DNA from: Bacteroidota bacterium
GTDB lineage: Bacteria > Bacteroidota > Bacteroidia > Flavobacteriales > Flavobacteriaceae
DNA: 5,248 nt
Direction of reading: 5' to 3'
Assembly: GCA_009936675.1 (NCBI GenBank)
Contig: JAACDY010000207.1
Span: forward strand, 1-5,248
The position numbers and the translations under genes were made by a program. Under the pieces are notes generated by a model that was not told the DNA's origin, made no database searches, and saw only the letters and a list, made by a program, of their open reading frames with translations. The first letter of the stretch is position 1. Each line of letters starts with the position of its first letter. This document shows positions 1 through 5,248 of this stretch, piece after piece.

Positions 1-1
1 A

Positions 2-403
2 CACCCCGATTTGAATTTGGACACCAATATCAACGCTAAATTACTATACTCCACCAGTCAATTGGTGTCTGAAAGTATGGGAATGCCCGTTCAGCCGAAC
101 AAAGCTGTGGTAGGAGCAAATGCTTTTGCCCACAGTTCTGGCATCCACCAAGACGGTGTCATCAAAAAAAGGGAAACCTACGAAATTATGGATCCTCACG
201 ATGTTGGTGTTACCCAATCCGCCATCGTCTTGACCGCTCGGAGTGGTCGCGCCGCATTGGCCTACCGTGCCAAAAATATCGGCTGTGAATTGGACAAACT
301 TCAGTTGGATATAGTTTACAAAGAATTTTTAAAAGTAGCAGACCGACAAAAGGAAGTCAGTGACGATGACATTCCCAAAATTATTGAGGCCTGCGGATTA
401 TAA
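2..403 (+). CDS. leuA: 2-isopropylmalate synthase, C-terminal part (5' end outside window), short form
   Basis: This is the 3' end of a gene that begins upstream; the frame is open from base 2 to the TAA at 401-403, about 133 residues. LeuA condenses 2-oxoisovalerate with acetyl-CoA to 2-isopropylmalate, the first committed step to leucine, in the cytoplasm. The segment matches the end of the catalytic barrel and the linker subdomains of LeuA: STSQLVSESMGMPVQPNKA, then the hallmark AFAHSSGIHQDGV (around bases 122-163) with the His equivalent to the catalytic base, then YEIMDP and LTARSGRAAL. Family members such as E. coli LeuA (523 residues) continue for well over 100 residues into an allosteric leucine-binding domain. 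Here the protein ends at DDDIPKIIEACGL and leuC starts 21 bases later, so that domain is absent. No remnant of it is readable in other frames, so a native short form is more likely than a frameshift. The substrate-selectivity residues lie upstream and cannot be checked. Confidence 0.93.
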   Translation, partial: HPDLNLDTNINAKLLYSTSQLVSESMGMPVQPNKAVVGANAFAHSSGIHQDGVIKKRETYEIMDPHDVGVTQSAIVLTARSGRAALAYRAKNIGCELDKLQLDIVYKEFLKVADRQKEVSDDDIPKIIEACGL

Positions 404-417
404 AACGCTTATTTTTG
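384..417 (+). promoter_or_regulatory. Possible internal Bacteroidota-type promoter before leuC
   Basis: TATTTTTG at 410-417 is an exact match to the Bacteroidota -7 consensus TAnnTTTG, and a TTG at 384-386 lies 23 bases upstream, at the long end of the spacing reported for flavobacterial promoters (about 17-23, from memory). Transcription would start at or next to the leuC ATG at 425, giving a nearly leaderless mRNA. The motif is short and AT-rich and could occur by chance inside an operon, so this is only a candidate. Confidence 0.25.
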
Positions 418-424
418 CAGCACG

Positions 425-1825
425 ATGAAGAAAACACTTTTTGATAAAGTTTGGGACAAGCATGTAGTCCAACAAATTGATCAGGGACCCGATGTACTGT
501 TTATCGATCGGCACATGGTGCACGAGGTGACCAGTCCTGTGGCCTTTTTAGGTCTTAAAAATCGGAACATCAAAGTGATATATCCGGAACGTACTTTTGC
601 TACGGCAGACCACAACACCCCCACCATTAATCAACATCTTCCTGTTCAGGATCCGCTATCGGCCAAACAGTTGGATGCTTTGGAGAAAAACGCTACCGAA
701 CACGGTATTTCTTACTGGGGATTGGGACATGAAAAAAATGGAATCGTCCATGTGGTGGGACCCGAGTACGGTATTACCGTTCCCGGAGCCACCATCGTTT
801 GTGGGGATTCGCATACCTCCACCCACGGTGCATTTGGAGCCATCGCTTTTGGTATCGGCACCTCTGAGGTAGAAATGGTTTTGTCCACCCAGTGTATCCT
901 TCAGCCCAAGCCCAAAAAAATGAGGATTACCATCAATGGTGAGCTTGACAAAGGAGTTACGCCAAAAGATGTCGCACTTTTCATTATATCACAGTTGACC
1001 ACTTCGGGTGCAACAGGACACTTTGTCGAATATGCAGGTGATGTTTTTAAAAACATGAGCATGGAAGGGCGTATGACCGTTTGTAACCTAAGCATCGAAA
1101 TGGGTGCAAGAGGTGGAATGATCGCCCCCGACGAAAAGACCTTTCACTACATCAAAGACCGAGAGTTTACTCCAAAAGGAGCCGCTTGGGACAAGGCCAT
1201 GGACTATTGGCAAGAACTCTACACCGACGAAGACGCCACATTCGATAAAGAATTTTTCTTTGACGGTGCTGAAATAGAACCGATGATCACCTTTGGAACC
1301 AACCCAGGTATGGGAATGGGAATCTCCAAAAGTATCCCAACGGCCGACGCCATCGAAGGCGGTGCCGCCACCTATAAGAAATCGCTCGATTACATGGGCT
1401 ATAACGAAGGCGAAAGCATGATTGGTAAGGACATCGATTTTGTATTTATCGGTAGTTGTACCAATGGAAGAATAGAAGATTTTCGAGCATTTACCGAAAT
1501 TGTAAAAGGACGAAAAAAAGCCGATAATGTTACGGCTTGGTTGGTTCCCGGATCTCACAAGGTTGAAAAAGCCATCAAAGACGAAGGACTTTTGGACATA
1601 CTCCAAGCTTCGGGCTTTGAATTGCGTGAACCCGGCTGTTCGGCCTGTTTGGCCATGAACGACGACAAAGTCCCTCAGGGAAAATATGCCGTGAGTACTT
1701 CCAATCGAAATTTTGAAGGACGACAAGGCCCCGGTTCTAGAACCCTTTTGGCCAGTCCTATCATGGCAGCCGCAGCAGCAGTAACCGGAAAAGTAACCGA
1801 TCCACGAACCCTAATCAATTCCTAA
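425..1825 (+). CDS. leuC: 3-isopropylmalate dehydratase, large subunit
   Basis: Large, [4Fe-4S]-bearing subunit of isopropylmalate isomerase. With LeuD it interconverts 2- and 3-isopropylmalate through dehydration to 2-isopropylmaleate, in the cytoplasm. The 466 residues equal the length of E. coli LeuC and align with it end to end. Visible landmarks are IDRHMVHEVTSPVAF near residue 27, DHNTPT near 63, GDSHTSTHGAFGAIAFGIG near 127-145, SMEGRMTVCN near 212, and SNRNFEGRQGPGSRT near the C-terminus. The cluster ligands are Cys345 (GSCTNGR), Cys405 and Cys408 (PGCSAC). The ATG start gives MKKTLFDKVWDKHVV, which matches the family N-terminus; there is no clear Shine-Dalgarno site. The stop overlaps the leuD start by one base (TAATG), so the two subunits are probably translated together. 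In this operon the enzyme probably also isomerises citramalate to 3-methylmalate via citraconate. It is distinguished from aconitase by length, the separate small subunit and the operon. Confidence 0.98.
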   Translation: MKKTLFDKVWDKHVVQQIDQGPDVLFIDRHMVHEVTSPVAFLGLKNRNIKVIYPERTFATADHNTPTINQHLPVQDPLSAKQLDALEKNATEHGISYWGLGHEKNGIVHVVGPEYGITVPGATIVCGDSHTSTHGAFGAIAFGIGTSEVEMVLSTQCILQPKPKKMRITINGELDKGVTPKDVALFIISQLTTSGATGHFVEYAGDVFKNMSMEGRMTVCNLSIEMGARGGMIAPDEKTFHYIKDREFTPKGAAWDKAMDYWQELYTDEDATFDKEFFFDGAEIEPMITFGTNPGMGMGISKSIPTADAIEGGAATYKKSLDYMGYNEGESMIGKDIDFVFIGSCTNGRIEDFRAFTEIVKGRKKADNVTAWLVPGSHKVEKAIKDEGLLDILQASGFELREPGCSACLAMNDDKVPQGKYAVSTSNRNFEGRQGPGSRTLLASPIMAAAAAVTGKVTDPRTLINS

Positions 1826-2421
1826 TGGCATACGATAAATTCGACACACTCAACAGCACCGCCGTCCCCCTACCCATTGAAAATGTGGATACGGATCAAA
1901 TCATACCCGCACGATTCCTAAAAGCTACCGAAAGGGTGGGTTTTGGAGACAACCTTTTTAGAGATTGGCGTTACAATAGTGACGATTCTCCCAAGGAGGA
2001 TTTTGTATTGAACAACGCCACCTACAGTGGCAAAATCCTAGTGGGAGGAAAAAATTTCGGTTCGGGATCATCCAGAGAACACGCTGCTTGGGCCATATAC
2101 GATTATGGATTCCGCTGTGTGGTATCCAGTTTTTTTGCAGATATTTTTAGAAATAACTGTCTCAATATTGGGGTACTGCCCGTTCAGGTCAGTCCCGAAT
2201 TTTTACAACAAATATTCGCTGCCATTGAGGCTGACCCCAACAGCACTTTTACGGTTGACCTCGCTCAGCAAAAAATCAGCATCGACAGCACATCTGCCTC
2301 AGAGGCTTTTGATATTAATCCCTACAAAAAGGACAATATGACCAATGGTTTTGATGATATTGATTATTTGTTAAACATCAAAAAGGAGATCAAAAACTTT
2401 GCTCAAGACACTCCTCTCTAA
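1825..2421 (+). CDS. leuD: 3-isopropylmalate dehydratase, small subunit
   Basis: Small (swivel-domain) subunit that completes the active site of isopropylmalate isomerase with LeuC. It has 198 residues, close to the roughly 201 of E. coli LeuD. Clear signatures are VDTDQIIPARFL at residues 21-32, DNLFRDWRY at 42-50, GGKNFGSGSSREHAAWAI at 74-91 (the substrate-binding loop of the aconitase C-terminal family), and SSFFADIFRNNCLNIGVLPV after it. The start is the ATG whose A is the last base of the leuC TAA. There is no purine-rich Shine-Dalgarno site in front of it, so translation most likely depends on termination-reinitiation from leuC, which would keep the subunits in balance. The C-terminus (NMTNGFDDIDYLL...) is typical of the family and the gene looks intact. 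Downstream comes the only sizeable gap in the operon. Confidence 0.98.
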   Translation: MAYDKFDTLNSTAVPLPIENVDTDQIIPARFLKATERVGFGDNLFRDWRYNSDDSPKEDFVLNNATYSGKILVGGKNFGSGSSREHAAWAIYDYGFRCVVSSFFADIFRNNCLNIGVLPVQVSPEFLQQIFAAIEADPNSTFTVDLAQQKISIDSTSASEAFDINPYKKDNMTNGFDDIDYLLNIKKEIKNFAQDTPL

Positions 2422-2537
2422 AGCTATCATTTTGGATTTAAATCAATGAAGCCCTCGAGAGGGATTTGAACAAAAAAGATAAATTCCTCAACAAAAGGAT
2501 GTGATGAAATATCAAACAGTAAAATAGATTTAAAGGC
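2422..2537 (+). other. Intergenic gap between leuD and the second synthase, with a weak bulged hairpin
   Basis: This 116-base gap contrasts with the one-base overlaps on the other side of both flanking genes. It contains a 10-bp palindrome GATTTAAATC (2435-2444) whose GATTTAAA half recurs at 2527-2534. A possible RNA hairpin pairs 2437-2443 with 2464-2470 (one G-U) and CCCT 2452-2455 with AGGG 2460-2463 around a CGAG loop, with an 8-base bulge on the left arm. No T run follows, so it is not an intrinsic terminator on this strand. Two 7-codon ORFs are present (2446-2469 and 2504-2527); the second has AAAAGGA four bases upstream and stops ten bases before the next gene. No good TTG / TAnnTTTG promoter was found. 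Its role is unknown. Confidence 0.5.
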
Positions 2538-4055
2538 GTGAAAAGAACGATTGAGATCATGGATACCACCCTTAGGGACGGAGAACAAACTTCGGGTGTT
2601 TCTTTTTCGGTAGCCGAAAAACTGGCTTTATCCAAACTCCTGTTGGATGAACTCAATGTGGATCGTATAGAAATTGCCTCGGCTCGTGTTTCAGACGGAG
2701 AACTTAAAGCGGTTCAGGAAGTTTCCCAATGGGCACAAAACAGTGGACACGATCAGAGAATAGAAATTTTGACCTTTGTGGACGGAGGTACTTCCATCGA
2801 CTGGATGGCACAGGCGGGTGCCAAGGTTCAAAACCTGCTCACCAAAGGATCGCTCAATCACCTCAAACACCAACTCAAAAAAACCCCTGACCAACACTTT
2901 AAGTCCATTGAGGAAAATGTTTTTGCTGCGCAAAAAGAAGGCATCACTACCAATGTGTATTTAGAAGATTGGAGCAATGGGATGCGCAACTCTCGCGACT
3001 ATGTCAACGACTATTTGTCTTTTGTAGCTAACCTACCCGTCAAAAGAGTTTTATTGCCCGATACTTTGGGCGTGATGACTTATTACGAAACCTTTTCCTT
3101 TATTTCAGAAGTCGTAAAAAAACACCCCCAAATTCACTTTGATTTTCATGGACATAATGACTACGATCTCAGTGTGGCCAACGCCATGGAAGCTGTTAGG
3201 GCGGGCTGTCACGGTCTTCACCTTACCGTCAACGGTATGGGTGAACGTGCCGGAAACACCCCTATGGCCAGTACTGGTGCCAATCTTAAAGATTTTTTAC
3301 CTGAGGTGGAAGTTAATATCAACGAGTCTTCACTCTACAAGGTCAGCAAATTAGTTGCCACATTTACCGGTTTTAGAATTCCTGCCAACAAACCCATTGT
3401 AGGACAAAATGTTTTTACCCAAACGGCCGGAATCCACGCCGATGGGGATAAAAAGAAAAACCTTTATTTTAACGACCTCTTGCCCGAACGATTTGGTAGA
3501 ACTCGAGAATACGCTCTTGGTAAAACCTCTGGAAAAGCCAACATTCAAAAAAACTTACAAAAATTGGGGATTACCCTCAATGATGATGAAATCAAAAAAG
3601 TAACCCAACGCATCATAGAATTGGGAGACAAAAAAGAGATCGTCACCACCGAGGATTTGCCCTATATCATCTCCGATGTCCTCAACAGTAATACAATTCA
3701 GAAAGTAAAGGTTAATTCTTATTTGTTGACCCATGCCAAGGACTTGCAGCCCAACACGGTAGTATCCATCGATATGGAAGGGGAAGTGTTGGAGGAAAAT
3801 GCTTCGGGTGACGGACAATTTGATGCGTTTATGAATGCCCTCAAAAAAATATACCAAAAGAAAAAAATAGCACTGCCTCAATTGACAGACTACGCCGTTC
3901 GTATTCCTCCTGGTAGTAATTCCGATGCCTTGTGTGAAACGCTAATCACTTGGAAAAATGAGGATAAGGAATTCATCACCCGTGGATTGGATTCGGATCA
4001 AACGGTTTCGGCCATCAAAGCCACAGAAAAAATGTTAAACATCATCTCAACCTAA
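2538..4055 (+). CDS. cimA: Probable (R)-citramalate synthase, LeuA/CimA family with allosteric domain
   Basis: This 505-residue enzyme belongs to the DRE-TIM metallolyase synthases. An N-terminal TIM barrel (about residues 3-270) has DTTLRDGEQ (Arg13, Asp14), catalytic Glu143, the metal ligands His204 and His206 in FHGHND, and GERAGNTP at 235-242. Linker subdomains (about 270-388) include FTQTAGIHADGD with His300. A LeuA-type allosteric domain occupies about 389-505 (GDGQFDAFMNAL, VRIPPG, SDQTVSA). From memory it aligns almost without gaps to Leptospira interrogans citramalate synthase (about 516 residues) and keeps that enzyme's pyruvate-pocket residues: Leu78, Leu101 and Tyr141 for Leu81, Leu104 and Tyr144. 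E. coli LeuA has Ser at the Tyr position. The likely reaction is therefore pyruvate plus acetyl-CoA to citramalate, feeding LeuCD and LeuB toward 2-oxobutyrate and isoleucine. The start is GTG: a stop lies in frame at 2520-2522, and the next ATG (residue 8) would remove the first beta strand. The alternative is a second isopropylmalate synthase. Confidence 0.85.
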   Translation: MKRTIEIMDTTLRDGEQTSGVSFSVAEKLALSKLLLDELNVDRIEIASARVSDGELKAVQEVSQWAQNSGHDQRIEILTFVDGGTSIDWMAQAGAKVQNLLTKGSLNHLKHQLKKTPDQHFKSIEENVFAAQKEGITTNVYLEDWSNGMRNSRDYVNDYLSFVANLPVKRVLLPDTLGVMTYYETFSFISEVVKKHPQIHFDFHGHNDYDLSVANAMEAVRAGCHGLHLTVNGMGERAGNTPMASTGANLKDFLPEVEVNINESSLYKVSKLVATFTGFRIPANKPIVGQNVFTQTAGIHADGDKKKNLYFNDLLPERFGRTREYALGKTSGKANIQKNLQKLGITLNDDEIKKVTQRIIELGDKKEIVTTEDLPYIISDVLNSNTIQKVKVNSYLLTHAKDLQPNTVVSIDMEGEVLEENASGDGQFDAFMNALKKIYQKKKIALPQLTDYAVRIPPGSNSDALCETLITWKNEDKEFITRGLDSDQTVSAIKATEKMLNIIST

Positions 4056-5119
4056 TGCAACTACAAATCGCCTTATTGGCCGGAGACGGAATTGGTCCAG
4101 AAGTCATTGACCAAGCCGTAAAAGTATGCGACGCCATCGCTCAAAAATTCAATCACGACATCCAGTGGATGCCTGCTCTAACGGGAGCTGCAGCCATTGA
4201 TGCAGTAGGAGAGCCCTATCCCGACGAAACCCACGAGATCTGTGTAAATTCAGATGCCGTGTTGTTTGGTGCTATTGGCCACCCCCGTTTCGACAACGAC
4301 CCCTCGGCCAAAGTCAGACCTGAACAAGGACTCCTTAAAATGAGAAAAAAATTGGGGCTTTTTGCCAATGTGCGCCCCACTTTTACCTTTCCATCTCTAA
4401 TCGATAAATCTCCCCTAAAACAAGAACGGATCGAAGGAACTGATTTGGTCTTTTTAAGAGAACTCACTGGAGGGATCTATTTTGGAGAAAGAGGTCGAAA
4501 GGATGATGGCGATACCGCTTTTGATACTTGCACCTATACGCGTAAGGAAATTCAAAGATTGGCCAAAAAAGGATTTGATTTGGCCATGACCCGTAGTAAA
4601 AAATTGTGTTGTGTGGACAAAGCCAATGTTTTGGAAAGTTCACGCTTGTGGCGCGAAACCGTTCAAGCCATGGAAAAAGACTATCCCGAAGTGGAAGTGG
4701 CCTATGAATTTGTCGATGCGGTGGCCATGCGATTGGTACAATGGCCCAACAGCTATGATGTATTGATTACCGAAAACCTATTTGGTGACATTCTTACTGA
4801 CGAGGCTTCGGTCATCTCCGGATCCATGGGCTTGATGCCCTCCGCCTCCGTAGGTGCAGACATTGGTCTTTTCGAACCCATACACGGATCATTCCCACAA
4901 GCCGCCGGAAAAGATATTGCTAACCCTTTGGCAACCGTTCTCTCTGCCGCCATGATGTTTGAAATGTCTTTTGGATTAAACGAGGAAGGAGCTTTGATCC
5001 GCAAGGTGGTCGATCAATCCCTCGCAGAAGGAATCGTAACCGAAGACTTGGTGGAAGGAGAGGCTAAAGCCTACAAAACCAGTGAGGTAGGCGATTATTT
5101 GGCCGCAAAGATCAGCTAA
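4055..5119 (+). CDS. leuB: 3-isopropylmalate dehydrogenase
   Basis: LeuB oxidatively decarboxylates 3-isopropylmalate, giving 2-oxoisocaproate and NADH, in the cytoplasm as a dimer. The 354 residues are normal for the family. Substrate and metal residues are all in place, mapped by motif onto the Thermus enzyme: Arg97, Arg107, Arg135 and Tyr142 (RELTGGIYFG), Lys189 (DKANVL), Asp221, Asp245 and Asp249 (FGDILTDEAS). The PEQGLL loop (Glu90, Leu93, Leu94) is the isopropylmalate-type substrate loop and separates it from isocitrate dehydrogenase. The N-terminus MQLQIALLAGDGIGPEV confirms the ATG, which overlaps the upstream TAA by one base (TAATG) without a Shine-Dalgarno site, suggesting translational coupling to the synthase. 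In the cofactor site the usual Asp-Ile of HGSAPDIAG reads Gln282-Ala283 (HGSFPQAAG). With citramalate synthase upstream, the enzyme probably also oxidises 3-methylmalate to 2-oxobutyrate. It is the last gene before the terminator. Confidence 0.98.
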   Translation: MQLQIALLAGDGIGPEVIDQAVKVCDAIAQKFNHDIQWMPALTGAAAIDAVGEPYPDETHEICVNSDAVLFGAIGHPRFDNDPSAKVRPEQGLLKMRKKLGLFANVRPTFTFPSLIDKSPLKQERIEGTDLVFLRELTGGIYFGERGRKDDGDTAFDTCTYTRKEIQRLAKKGFDLAMTRSKKLCCVDKANVLESSRLWRETVQAMEKDYPEVEVAYEFVDAVAMRLVQWPNSYDVLITENLFGDILTDEASVISGSMGLMPSASVGADIGLFEPIHGSFPQAAGKDIANPLATVLSAAMMFEMSFGLNEEGALIRKVVDQSLAEGIVTEDLVEGEAKAYKTSEVGDYLAAKIS

Positions 5120-5146
5120 TCAATTCTCTTTTACCATCATATACTC

Positions 5147-5170
5147 ACCCTCCCACTCGGGAGGGTTTTT
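5147..5170 (+). terminator. Rho-independent terminator of the leu operon
   Basis: ACCCTCCC (5147-5154) pairs perfectly with GGGAGGGT (5159-5166) around the loop ACTC, giving an 8-bp GC-rich stem, and the T run 5166-5170 follows directly. It begins 27 bases after the leuB stop, the expected place for the end of the operon. The T run is short and broken by a G at 5171, but the stem is strong. The reverse strand has no comparable T run, so it acts on rightward transcripts. Confidence 0.93.
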
Positions 5171-5198
5171 GTATTTAAACCAATATTTCTTAATTTTA
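5169..5198 (+). promoter_or_regulatory. Candidate promoter for the next transcription unit
   Basis: TTG at 5169-5171, a 19-base spacer and TAATTTTA at 5191-5198 resemble the flavobacterial promoter pattern TTG - 17 to 23 bases - TAnnTTTG, with one mismatch in the -7 box. It sits immediately after the leuB terminator and points right, out of the window. Transcription would start around 5203-5206. No convincing coding start follows in the remaining bases: the ATG at 5224 runs into TGA after four codons. Support rests on motif and position only. Confidence 0.4.
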
Positions 5199-5248
5199 GT
5201 GCACCCAAATCAAGACTACTGCCATGAAGTACTTGTGAATACATATCG

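Noticed and set aside
341..424. LeuA shortened by a frameshift
   Set aside because: Only 21 bases separate its stop from the intact leuC start and no frame there encodes regulatory-domain sequence, so a missing domain cannot be hidden by a simple frameshift.
1088..1726. Antisense 212-codon open frame opposite leuC
   Set aside because: It lies wholly inside a well-conserved leuC, its translation resembles no family I recognise and lacks domain motifs, and such frames arise from the codon pattern of the sense gene.
2437..2470. Hairpin after leuD as an intrinsic terminator
   Set aside because: The stem has an 8-base bulge and only four GC-rich pairs at the tip, and it is followed by CAAAAAAG instead of a T run on the coding strand. 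On the reverse strand the T run would precede the hairpin, not follow it.
2438..2656. Antisense open frame spanning the leuD-cimA gap and the start of cimA
   Set aside because: Most of it mirrors the conserved cimA N-terminus. The part in the gap has no motif, and no reverse-strand promoter was apparent.
3555..3881. Antisense 108-codon open frame opposite the cimA linker and regulatory domain
   Set aside because: It is a shadow of a conserved coding region with no supporting start signals or recognisable motifs.
1..5248. Mobile element, CRISPR array, RNA gene or novel system
   Set aside because: Apart from the gap and the tail, the window is filled by five well-known metabolic genes. I saw no repeat arrays, terminal inverted repeats, tRNA-like folds or unfamiliar protein-coding genes.

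Overview
The window is a compact stretch of a branched-chain amino acid biosynthesis operon, with all genes on the + strand in the order leuA (3' end only) - leuC - leuD - cimA-type synthase - leuB, followed by a strong intrinsic terminator. The protein sequences, the near absence of Shine-Dalgarno sites and promoter-like sequences of the TTG / TAnnTTTG type all suggest a Bacteroidota genome, most likely a flavobacterium. This assignment is inference from style and from remembered homologues, not from a database search.

Layout. Positions 2-403 hold the end of a 2-isopropylmalate synthase that stops before the usual C-terminal allosteric domain. After 21 bases comes leuC (425-1825), which overlaps leuD (1825-2421) by one base in a TAATG junction. 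A 116-base gap (2422-2537) contains only a weak bulged hairpin and two 7-codon mini-ORFs. It is followed by a GTG-started, 505-residue synthase of the LeuA/CimA family (2538-4055) that does carry the allosteric domain. This overlaps leuB (4055-5119) in a second TAATG junction. A perfect 8-bp stem with a T run (5147-5170) ends the operon. The last 78 bases hold a possible promoter for the next transcription unit but no gene that can be called.

How the genes work together. LeuA makes 2-isopropylmalate from 2-oxoisovalerate and acetyl-CoA. LeuCD isomerises it to 3-isopropylmalate, and LeuB oxidises that to the leucine precursor 2-oxoisocaproate. The second synthase has the three residues that define the pyruvate pocket in Leptospira citramalate synthase (Leu, Leu, Tyr), so it probably condenses pyruvate with acetyl-CoA to citramalate. 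LeuCD and LeuB can convert citramalate to 2-oxobutyrate, a threonine-independent entry to isoleucine. The operon therefore appears to encode one shared set of middle enzymes fed by two synthases, and in the visible part only the second synthase has a feedback domain.

There is no sign of mobile elements, CRISPR, tRNA/rRNA genes or a novel system. The points worth a second look are the probable misnaming hazard of the second synthase, the uneven distribution of the regulatory domain, the altered effector pocket, and a Gln in place of the usual Asp in the LeuB cofactor site.
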